From positions 1 through 25,447 of IMG/VR virus record IMGVR_UViG_3300042448_001664: DNA of 25,447 nt; one strand, given 5' to 3'. Shown piece after piece: positions 6,363 through 12,653 of the stretch. Numbering within the stretch: the stretch's first letter is position 1; the number at the start of each line of letters is the position of its first letter. The position numbers were made by a program, and so were the translations under genes. Under the pieces are notes generated by a model. That model had not been told where the DNA came from. It worked only from the letters and a program-made list of their open reading frames with translations, and did not search any database. The stretch is from a virus.

Positions 6363-6397
6363 GCGAGCGGGAGATTCTTACCATTACACCACAGGGC
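6363..6397 (-). other. tRNA 5'-half-like fragment, possible att core
   Basis: On the minus strand this reads like the acceptor and D-arm of a Gln/Glu-type tRNA (GCCCTGTGGTGTAATGGTAA and onward). The D stem does not pair well and no T-arm or complementary acceptor strand follows, so it is not a functional tRNA. It may be the identity block shared with a host tRNA gene used as attB. Confidence 0.3.
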
Positions 6398-6508
6398 AAG
6401 TTTAGTTCTTGATTTTGTTGCACTTGCGGGAGACTCCCACACGGCTCCCACAAATTTCTCTGGGGTTGCCGGTGTGCAACGGACGGCACTCTGCACGGGG
6501 AGGTCGCT

Positions 6509-7705
6509 GTGAGCAAGGAAAAAGTTCCGGTAGTGGAGCGGGCGCGCCGGTATGTCTCGAAGATTGGTCCGGCGATTTCTGGGGCTGGTGGGCACACGCA
6601 CACTTTGCTGGTCGCTAAGGCTCTTGTGAAGGGATTTTTGCTTCCGCATTCGGATGCGCTGGCGCTCCTCGAGCAGTGGAACCAGGGGAATGCTGATAAG
6701 TGGACGACGGGAGAACTCGAGCACAAGCTCCGGTCTGCTCTGAATGGTCCTGGGGCGGATGGGTATTTGCTCCAAGGGGCTGAGGCTCCGCAGGGGCAGC
6801 GCTTGGAGCAGCGGCCGGTCAGTAAACCTCGGCCGAAGCCTCAGTTTGATGTGGAGGCGCTGCGGCGAGTGGCTGGGGATTTGGCTGAGGCGGTTGATCT
6901 CCCTTGGCTGGCGAATCGCTCTGAGGTGGATCCGGCGACGGTGTCGGCTGAGGATTTCCTCGCTCGTCTCTATAATGCCTCCGCTGGGGAGCGTGTGGTA
7001 GTTTTTTCGGAGTATAAATCGCAAGGGCAGGCGATCTGGCCGGTGGAGCGGATCCCGACTCGGGGACCGGAGGGGATTTGGTTTCTCGCTCAGCCGGTGG
7101 ATGGTCAGTCTCGCCCGAATCCTCGCCTGGGGAAAATGTCGCGCCGATCGGAGGAGTCGGTGCTGGCTTGGCGCTGGATGGTTCTTGAGAGCGATGAGGC
7201 TCCGGTGCGTTTGTGGCTGGGGGCTTTGGCGCGGCTCGTGCCTAACATCGCGGCCGTTACGACTTCTGGCGGGCGCTCGGTGCATGCTCTGGTGCGCGTC
7301 GATGCCTCGACGAAGCGGGAGTGGGATGAGGCTAAGAGGGCTATCATAAATTTGGTGGTGACTGGGGCGGATCCGGGGGCTCTCTCGGCTGTTCGGTTGA
7401 CTCGACTGCCTGCGTGCTGGCGTGGGCAGAAGGAGCAGAAGCTCCTGTATTTCGCTCCATCGGCACCGGATTTGACGCTCGAGGACATCGTGCCTCGGCG
7501 GGATGTGCTGCGGAATTGGCGTGAGGAGGCCGTGCGTGTCTCAGCGGCAGCGGACAGGGATGGGCAGTATCCGCAACCGGATACGGCGAGGACGGCACAG
7601 GCGTGCCGGTTTTACGGAAAATTTGACGCTTGGCTGCATGACGCGGCGGGCGAACTGGAAAGGCAAATGAAAGGCAATGAGCAAACTGACGGATACAATA
7701 AATAG
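6509..7705 (+). CDS. Primase-like replication protein, 398 aa
   Basis: The start is GTG 6509, preceded by GGGGAGG (6498-6504). The N-terminal ~70 residues (VERARRYVSKIGPAISGAGG, then HTHTLLVAKALVKGF, LLEQWN and WTTGELEHKLRSAL) match the PriCT-like module usually found at the C-terminal side of archaeo-eukaryotic-type primases. Residues ~230-320 look like a RepB/AEP-like primase domain: SGGRSVHALVRVDA with His258, then GADPGALSAVRLTRLPACWR and LLYFAP. It probably primes phage DNA replication together with the helicase encoded next, which it overlaps by 29 nt. The domain order appears swapped relative to the usual one. The acidic metal-binding pair is not certain by eye. Confidence 0.7.
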   Translation: MSKEKVPVVERARRYVSKIGPAISGAGGHTHTLLVAKALVKGFLLPHSDALALLEQWNQGNADKWTTGELEHKLRSALNGPGADGYLLQGAEAPQGQRLEQRPVSKPRPKPQFDVEALRRVAGDLAEAVDLPWLANRSEVDPATVSAEDFLARLYNASAGERVVVFSEYKSQGQAIWPVERIPTRGPEGIWFLAQPVDGQSRPNPRLGKMSRRSEESVLAWRWMVLESDEAPVRLWLGALARLVPNIAAVTTSGGRSVHALVRVDASTKREWDEAKRAIINLVVTGADPGALSAVRLTRLPACWRGQKEQKLLYFAPSAPDLTLEDIVPRRDVLRNWREEAVRVSAAADRDGQYPQPDTARTAQACRFYGKFDAWLHDAAGELERQMKGNEQTDGYNK

Positions 7706-9299
7706 CAAACTGGCTGAATATGGGATTGTTCCTTCCCCAGAGGACAACAACGAAAAGAAGACCGAGGCGGCTGGGTTGCCTTACATCGAGCTTGTGCCGG
7801 TGATCTCGACGATGGCGAGGGAGATCGGCGGCGTGCTGTGCAATAATGGTGTTTTCGTCCGGCAGCGCTCGGCTATGACGATCTCGCAGGATGGCCGACT
7901 GGTCGAGATGTCGGCGCGGCGTTTCCGCACCTACTGCGAGGACCACCTGGTGACTTTCAAGTGGGATGCGACGAAGCCTAATGTGTTTGAGAAAAAGCCA
8001 CAGACGATGACGGTGGAGGCTGCTGCGACGATTCTGGAGAGTGACCAGTTCCTGGCGCGACAACGGGAGCTGATGCGGGTGGCCACGGTGCGGCAGCCGG
8101 TGAAGAGGAAGGATGGCCGGATCGAGTTGCTGGACTACGGATACGACCACGAGGCTCAGACATTCACGCAAAACTCTGGCGTGGAATATGAGATGGATAT
8201 GCCGCTCGATGAGGCTCAGACGATCCTGCGAAATTTCACAAAGGAGTTTCCTTTTGGTGACAGGAAGGCGGATGGCCGGTCGAGGAATGAGGCTATCGTG
8301 ATGACGGCGATGTTGGCGATGTATGCGGCTCCGCTTCTGCGGCCTTCGGCTCGTAGGCTTAATTTTATGTTCAGCTCGAACTCGGTGGGGTCGGGTAAGA
8401 CTCTCCTGGCTCAAATGGCGATCATCACGACCGTCGGGAGTTGCGATGTTCAACCGGTGCCACAGGCTGAGGAGGAGTGGCGGAAGATTTTGGACACGGA
8501 GAGCTTGGCAGGATCCCCTTATATTCTATTCGACGACTGCAATGGGTTTTTCAAAAGCCAGATTCTAAACGCATTCCTCACAGCTCCAACATGGAGCGGC
8601 CGCCGAATGCACAGCCAGCAGAAGTTCGCGGTGCCTAAGATCGCCAGTGTGTTTCTGACTGGTAACAACCTGGAGGTCTCGCCCGATGTGGCTCGCAGAT
8701 TTTTGCACTGCAAGATGATGACAGACGAGTCGGACCCTCAGGCGCGTCGGATCGAGAAGGTCATCTCAGATGAACACCTGGAGAAGCCTGAGGTGCGTGG
8801 GCAAATCCTCGCCGCCTTGTGGGCTGTGGTGCGGGAATGGGACGCCGCAGGCCGTCCGCAGGCAAACCGCTTGGTGCGTGGATATGAGCAATTCTGTCAG
8901 ATATTCGCGGGAATGGTTGAGTTCGCCGGGTTCGGAGATCCGATCGAGCCGCTGCCGGTCGAAGAGTCCGGCAACTCAGAACTCGCTGACATGATGGCTC
9001 TGGTGGCTGAGTTGGCAAAAGGAGTGGATGATGTGGCAGAGTTCTCCTTCCAAGATGTTGTCCAGGCAGCGCTCGACTGCAACTCATTCGTCTGGATGCT
9101 GGAAGGTAAGGAGGAGCGAGAAGGTAAGGACGGCCCTCGCCATTATGTTCTCACGGCAAAGGCCAAGAGCAAGTTCGGGAAGCTGCTTGCCGAGCAGTAT
9201 GGCGGCAAGAAGTTCACTTTGCCTACCGGACGTGTGGTCAAGTGGGGCCAGCAAGGAAAGAACCGCCAGCGCCTCTACACGCTCACCGTCCTTAACTAA
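7677..9299 (+). CDS. P-loop replication helicase/ATPase, 540 aa
   Basis: It starts inside the end of the primase gene. Motifs in order: Walker A SNSVGSGKT at about residues 234-242, Walker B YILFDDC at about 282-288, a sensor-1-like FLTGNN at about 325-330 and a likely arginine finger in DVARRF at about 336-341. This layout suits an AAA+/superfamily-3-like hexameric helicase of phage and plasmid replicons. The N-terminal 200 residues lack a clear motif, and the C-terminal ~100 residues (YVLTAKAKSKFGKLLAEQYGG and the final VKWGQQGKNRQRLYTLTVL) look like a winged-helix DNA-binding tail. With the primase gene it forms a two-gene replication module ended by the terminator at 9319. Confidence 0.8.
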   Translation: MSKLTDTINSKLAEYGIVPSPEDNNEKKTEAAGLPYIELVPVISTMAREIGGVLCNNGVFVRQRSAMTISQDGRLVEMSARRFRTYCEDHLVTFKWDATKPNVFEKKPQTMTVEAAATILESDQFLARQRELMRVATVRQPVKRKDGRIELLDYGYDHEAQTFTQNSGVEYEMDMPLDEAQTILRNFTKEFPFGDRKADGRSRNEAIVMTAMLAMYAAPLLRPSARRLNFMFSSNSVGSGKTLLAQMAIITTVGSCDVQPVPQAEEEWRKILDTESLAGSPYILFDDCNGFFKSQILNAFLTAPTWSGRRMHSQQKFAVPKIASVFLTGNNLEVSPDVARRFLHCKMMTDESDPQARRIEKVISDEHLEKPEVRGQILAALWAVVREWDAAGRPQANRLVRGYEQFCQIFAGMVEFAGFGDPIEPLPVEESGNSELADMMALVAELAKGVDDVAEFSFQDVVQAALDCNSFVWMLEGKEEREGKDGPRHYVLTAKAKSKFGKLLAEQYGGKKFTLPTGRVVKWGQQGKNRQRLYTLTVLN

Positions 9300-9318
9300 C
9301 CCCGGCTCCATACCTCAC

Positions 9319-9350
9319 AAGGCCCGCCAACTCGGCGGGCCTTTTTGTTT
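9319..9350 (+). terminator. Rho-independent terminator after replication module
   Basis: A perfect 10-bp stem, AAGGCCCGCC and GGCGGGCCTT with loop AACTC, is followed by TTTTTGTTT-type uridines. It lies 20 nt downstream of the helicase stop and separates early replication genes from the packaging region. Confidence 0.93.
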
Positions 9351-9707
9351 CCGCACAGGTCATGCGCAGGTCATCGCGCTTCCACTTCTTCATCACCCAT
9401 CCCACACCCTTTTTGATAGAGATTGCACGCGACCTATGCACCTACGCAGCACCTTGTCTCTTTAGCTGGCTCACAAGTTGTTTGCCAAGAGTTTCGTGCG
9501 TTTCTGTTCTGCAAGGTGGCATAGGTAGCATAGGTCTTCTGAGTTTTTTATTTATGGGTGTGGGTATCGTCAGAGAGAAAAGTTTTCGACCTGCGCACCT
9601 GTGCTTCGAGTTCTCCAAGTTCCGCGTGAAAGGAATCTCTTCGCGGGGTTCGAACATGCAGTTTGCCCGTCTCCCGTAATTTTTGAGAGAGCGCGCTTGA
9701 AACTATA

Positions 9708-9746
9708 CGGAACCGGAACCGAGGAACCCGTTCCGCTTCCGTTCCG
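9708..9746 (+). terminator. Hairpin just before the TTTGACAA element
   Basis: CGGAAC (9708-9713) and GGAA (9715-9718) pair with TTCC (9737-9740) and GTTCCG (9741-9746), with one bulged C. The hairpin ends exactly where TTTGACAA begins, so its short T run is the start of the late-gene element. Terminator function is uncertain because only three T residues follow. Confidence 0.4.
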
Positions 9747-9754
9747 TTTGACAA
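9747..9754 (+). promoter_or_regulatory. Late-gene element TTTGACA, copy 1
   Basis: TTTGACAA lies 21 nt upstream of the terS ATG (9776) and directly after a hairpin. It is the first of nine start-associated copies in the late region. Confidence 0.5.
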
Positions 9755-9775
9755 TTCGTCGTTCCGTAAACACCT

Positions 9776-10375
9776 ATGCGTCACGGAAGGGAACAAGCGG
9801 ACCTCATCAAGGCATGTGCGGCCAAGCACGGCGTGACAACTCGTGCCGTGCGCAAGTGGCGCGACTCGGCGGATCCGCGATGGAATGGATTTCTGGCTGA
9901 CCGGGCGGTCGCCGGGATGGTGCCGATGGGGGCAGCGGCACCGGCTCAGGCGGCGGCCGGTCCGGTAAGGGAGTGGACTGATGAGGAATTGGCGCTCGAT
10001 AACCAGGTGCGGAAGATGAAGGAGGCCACGGCCGACCTGCGGGAGCGGGCGGAACTTGCCAAGCTCACCGGCGACCTGGATGCGGAGATGGCGCTCAGGC
10101 GCATGTGGCTCCAGCATGCCGAGGCGTTGCGCCGGTTAGAAAAGGACGCGCCCTCGATCCAGCGGGAGTCTGGAGACATGGTGCCTCGCAAGGTTGCTAT
10201 CCAGCTCGTCATTCAATACTCGGCAGCCATCGCGGCTGCCGTCACAAATTTACCCGACCGGCTGCTCTCCCTGCTGCCGCAGGTGGGCGATGACATTGCC
10301 TCAAAGGTCCGCGCCGAGACCGATGAGATCATGCGCGCGGCGAAGGACATAAGACTCGATGCCCTCGCTTCTTGA
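9776..10375 (+). CDS. Terminase small subunit, Nu1-like by position, 199 aa
   Basis: The first ~40 residues form a basic helix-turn-helix (DLIKACAAKHGVTTRAVRKW), which would recognise the packaging site. An Ala/Pro linker follows, then long helices typical of oligomerisation (QVRKMKEATADLRERAELAK) and an amphipathic C-terminus that likely contacts the large subunit. It lies directly upstream of and overlaps a GpA-type TerL gene by 17 nt, as Nu1 precedes A in lambda. Its start codon overlaps the ninth ACCTRYGC box, so the protein may bind its own gene start. The family call rests on HTH, size and position. Confidence 0.8.
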   Translation: MRHGREQADLIKACAAKHGVTTRAVRKWRDSADPRWNGFLADRAVAGMVPMGAAAPAQAAAGPVREWTDEELALDNQVRKMKEATADLRERAELAKLTGDLDAEMALRRMWLQHAEALRRLEKDAPSIQRESGDMVPRKVAIQLVIQYSAAIAAAVTNLPDRLLSLLPQVGDDIASKVRAETDEIMRAAKDIRLDALAS

Positions 10376-12065
10376 AGAGCTCCAAGAGCAGCTCGACCGG
10401 ATCTGGGACCCCGGTCGCCGGCCGACCGCTTTGGAGTGGGCTCAGGAGAATGTCACTCTCGACAAGCGCTTCTCGCCACGACCTGGTCGCTACGATGCCG
10501 ACTACACGCCTTATCTCCGGCAGCTCCACTTGTGGTTCTCGGATCCGAAAATCCGTCAGCTCACTTTTGTGAAGTCCGCTCAGGTCGGAGGAACCACCTG
10601 GTTGGCGAACTGCCTCATGTGGGCGATCTCGGAAGACCCCGGCCCGATCTTGTATGTGACCAGCACCAACGAAAACGCAAAGTCGTGGTCCGAGCGCGAA
10701 CTCCATCCGCGCCTCCGCTCCTGCCAGGCGATCAAGCACCTGCTCCCTTCAAACGACGACGACTTCCGCAAGACCGAGATGCACTTCTCCACCTGCACGA
10801 TCAAGCTCGTCGGTGCCTGTTCCGAGGGTAATTTGGCAAGTCGCGCAATCCGCTACCTTTTCGCCGATGAGGTCGACAAATGGCCAGACGACTCATCCCT
10901 CGAGGCCCCAGCGCTCGAGCTTGCCATGGCTCGCCTCAATTTCTACCGGCGCGTCTCGAAGGCCTGCCTCACCTCCACACCTACCGTGGAGACCGGCGCG
11001 ATCTGGCAGCAATTCCTCGCCGGGAGCCAGCACCGCTTCCATGTTCCATGTCCCGAGTGTGGCCACGCACAAGCCCTGCGCTTCGAGCAACTCAAGTGGC
11101 CCGAGCACCACCGCGATCTCGCCGCCCAATGGGATCTCGCCGGGGTCGAGCGCGACACCACCTATGCCTGCGAGTCATGCGAAGCCCGCTGGCCTCAGTC
11201 CATGCAGAGCGACATCATCCGCCGTGGCGAGTGGGTCGCCTCAAATCCCCGCGCCCACGCCGACCACATCTCCTGCCACATCTCCGCGCTTTATTCCCCG
11301 CAGCTCTCCTGGGGCGACCTCGCCCGCATCTTCCTCCAAAAAAAAGAAACCCCCGGCGGCCTCCACGATTTCCACAATAACTTCCTCGGTATCCCGTGGG
11401 AAAACCGTGCCGCCACCGTCAAGGACGATGCCATCCTCGCCCTTCGCTCGCCGTACTACCGACTGCGCGAGCTCCCCGTCGAGCCACTCGTGCTCACCCT
11501 CTGCGCCGACCCCGGCGAACGCCAGACCCACTGGACCGTCGAGGCCCGGATCCAGAGCGGTGAGTCGTGGGTCATCGATTACGGCACCGTCCTCGCCATC
11601 GAGGACCTCATCTCGCCAGCGTTCCTCGAGGCTCGCCGCTACGCCTTTGGCGAAAAAATCTTCACCCCCCGCTTCGGCCTCATCGACTCCGGCTGGAGTG
11701 CCGAGCGTGTTTACTCCATCTGCTCCCGCAGCGGCGGCCTGTTCATCCCATCCAAAGGCTCCACCGCAGCCTTCGGCACATGGAACCAATCCGCCATCAA
11801 CGGCTACCCTGGCCTGCGCCTCGTCACCTACATCGACCACACCGCGAAGCTCGAGCTCTACCTCGAGCGCATCAATAAAAAGATGCCCCCACCGCTCCAT
11901 CTCCCTGCCGACATCGGCCAAGACTTCGTCTCAGGCCACAGTGGCCAACAACTCCTTCAAAACAAAAACTCCCGCCTAGCTCCCTTCTTCTGGAAAAAAG
12001 TCCCCGAAGATCACTACGGCGACTGCTCGAAACTCCACGGAGTCGCGTGGTGGGTCCTGAAATAA
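10359..12065 (+). CDS. Terminase large subunit, GpA family, 568 aa
   Basis: This is the ATP-driven DNA packaging motor and nuclease. Visible motifs: Walker A-like KSAQVGGTT at about residues 72-80, Walker B YLFADEVDKW at about 167-176, coupling motif STPT after it, and two Cys pairs (CPECGH near 230, CESCEA near 270) of the zinc insert typical of GpA. The C-terminal nuclease region shows acidic residues in CADPGE (~381) and LIDSGW (~440). Walker A has GGTT where many family members have GKTE, so the usual P-loop lysine is absent at that position. Length is near the lambda gpA norm of about 640. GpA terminases normally cut cos sites, which supports a cos in the upstream region. Confidence 0.93.
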   Translation: MPSLLEELQEQLDRIWDPGRRPTALEWAQENVTLDKRFSPRPGRYDADYTPYLRQLHLWFSDPKIRQLTFVKSAQVGGTTWLANCLMWAISEDPGPILYVTSTNENAKSWSERELHPRLRSCQAIKHLLPSNDDDFRKTEMHFSTCTIKLVGACSEGNLASRAIRYLFADEVDKWPDDSSLEAPALELAMARLNFYRRVSKACLTSTPTVETGAIWQQFLAGSQHRFHVPCPECGHAQALRFEQLKWPEHHRDLAAQWDLAGVERDTTYACESCEARWPQSMQSDIIRRGEWVASNPRAHADHISCHISALYSPQLSWGDLARIFLQKKETPGGLHDFHNNFLGIPWENRAATVKDDAILALRSPYYRLRELPVEPLVLTLCADPGERQTHWTVEARIQSGESWVIDYGTVLAIEDLISPAFLEARRYAFGEKIFTPRFGLIDSGWSAERVYSICSRSGGLFIPSKGSTAAFGTWNQSAINGYPGLRLVTYIDHTAKLELYLERINKKMPPPLHLPADIGQDFVSGHSGQQLLQNKNSRLAPFFWKKVPEDHYGDCSKLHGVAWWVLK

Positions 12066-12078
12066 AAAAAACCATTTT

Positions 12079-12090
12079 CCTGACGTCAGG
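12079..12090. promoter_or_regulatory. Perfect 12-bp palindrome CCTGACGTCAGG
   Basis: It sits 13 bp after the terL stop, flanked by TTTT on the left and GAAAA on the right, which extends the symmetry with one extra base. It may be an operator for a dimeric regulator, or a hairpin terminator (the RNA would end in GAAAA rather than U, which argues against termination on the plus strand). Confidence 0.5.
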
Positions 12091-12307
12091 GAAAAGGTAT
12101 CTGCCCGCCGCGCTTGTGTTCCACATTTGACTCTCCCGTAGTAGCATCACCCGTCACGCCTCTGGCTCGCCATGCGCAACTTGACAGTCTGAATCGACAG
12201 ATGAGGCTCAAGGACGCTTGGGAGTAGGGTTTTAATTTATATGGTCGGCGGATGAGGTCGGTGCGCTTTTAAACGCCCTTACCGATAATGCCGAGTTAAC
12301 CCGGCCA

Positions 12308-12329
12308 CCTCCGTGTCCTCCGTGGTCAA
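12308..12329 (-). repeat. Interspersed CCACGGAGGACACGGAGG-type repeat, inverted copy
   Basis: On the minus strand this reads TTGACCACGGAGGACACGG plus AGG, matching the copy at 1952-1984 in the opposite orientation. It lies 8 nt before a TTTGACAC element. Confidence 0.6.
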
Positions 12330-12336
12330 TCCACCC

Positions 12337-12344
12337 TTTGACAC
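12337..12344 (+). promoter_or_regulatory. Late-gene element TTTGACAC, copy 2
   Basis: It lies exactly 12 nt before the GTG at 12357. The spacer TCCGCCTCCGGC forms a CGCC/GGCG mini-stem reaching the start codon, and no Shine-Dalgarno is present. Confidence 0.55.
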
Positions 12345-12356
12345 TCCGCCTCCGGC

Positions 12357-12638
12357 GTGACCGCATCCGATACCGCCCGCGCAGGCTACAAGGCCTATCT
12401 TAAAGCCCTCGGCAAATCGAAGGCTGAGCTTCTCACCATGGCCGCCGCCGTTGAGTCCGGCATCGAGGAGACCATCATCACCAGCCTCTCGGGAGATGGC
12501 ACCGGCACCGGCGCGCAGGTCAGCGACCTTCCCAAGACCGCACGCCTCGCCGTGATCATGGAGGTCTATGCCGAAGGCAACTCGGCGCGCTCCCTGTGCG
12601 CCGTGGTGGACCGCTCCCTCTACGCCTCGCCTGTTTGA
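12357..12638 (+). CDS. Small protein in the gpW position, 93 aa
   Basis: It lies between TerL and portal genes, the place of lambda W (head-tail joining). The protein is helical in its first half (TARAGYKAYLKALGKSKAEL) with a Gly/Thr loop (SGDGTGTGAQ) and a helical end. I see no sequence match to gpW, so the role rests on position only. The start is GTG 12357, 12 nt after TTTGACAC. The stop TGA (12636-12638) is itself inside the next TTTGACAC element. Confidence 0.65.
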   Translation: MTASDTARAGYKAYLKALGKSKAELLTMAAAVESGIEETIITSLSGDGTGTGAQVSDLPKTARLAVIMEVYAEGNSARSLCAVVDRSLYASPV

Positions 12639-12641
12639 CAC
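12634..12641 (+). promoter_or_regulatory. Late-gene element TTTGACAC, copy 3
   Basis: It supplies the stop codon of the upstream gene and lies exactly 12 nt before the portal GTG (12654). The spacer is GCCGCAGCGGGC. Confidence 0.55.
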
Positions 12642-12653
12642 GCCGCAGCGGGC

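Larger units (their letters stand above)
6287..6452. other. attP: Candidate attP site
   Basis: Four identical CTCCCACA boxes form two direct pairs, 6287-6294/6297-6304 and 6434-6441/6445-6452, with in-pair spacings of 10 and 11 bp, one helical turn. This is how paired arm-type sites of tyrosine integrases are laid out. Between the pairs lie a perfect IHF consensus (6349-6361) and a tRNA-like segment (6363-6397) that could be the core. The left arm pair overlaps the int start region. The arrangement is seen directly; the attP identity is inferred. Confidence 0.6.
9353..9779. other. Array of nine ACCTRYGC boxes; candidate packaging (cos/pac) or origin site
   Basis: This ~425-bp stretch between the terminator and the small terminase gene has no convincing gene. 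It holds nine 8-bp boxes matching ACCTRYGC or its complement: inverted at 9353 and 9364, direct at 9432 and 9440, inverted at 9519 and 9528, direct at 9589 and 9597, and a direct one at 9772 overlapping the terS start codon. The first eight form pairs of alternating orientation. In lambda, gpNu1 binds repeated R sites in cosB just upstream of its own gene, so a terminase-binding site is the natural reading. A replication origin with iterons or an operator is the alternative. Confidence 0.6.
12066..12356. other. Intergenic region with palindrome, host-type repeat and late element
   Basis: The 291 bp between terL and the next gene are not coding in any convincing frame. They hold a 12-bp palindrome (12079-12090), a CTTGACAG variant at 12180 followed 13 nt later by an eight-codon micro-ORF (12201-12227), an AT-rich patch (TTTTAATTTATAT near 12230), the inverted interspersed repeat at 12308-12329 and TTTGACAC at 12337. 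It is a compact regulatory block at the packaging/head border. Confidence 0.6.

Noticed and set aside
6363-6397. A functional tRNA gene beside int
   Set aside because: Only the 5' half resembles a tRNA; no anticodon stem, T-arm or complementary acceptor strand can be found.
7344-8453. 369-codon minus-strand open frame over the replication genes
   Set aside because: It is an Arg/His/Pro-rich shadow of the helicase and primase genes, which carry recognisable motifs on the plus strand.
9362-9679. 105-codon plus frame in the terS upstream region
   Set aside because: No ribosome site, odd composition, and the stretch is better explained by the ACCTRYGC box array.
10813-11979. 388-codon alternative plus frame inside terL
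   Set aside because: Its Ser/Pro/Ala-rich translation has no domain, while the main frame carries all terminase motifs.
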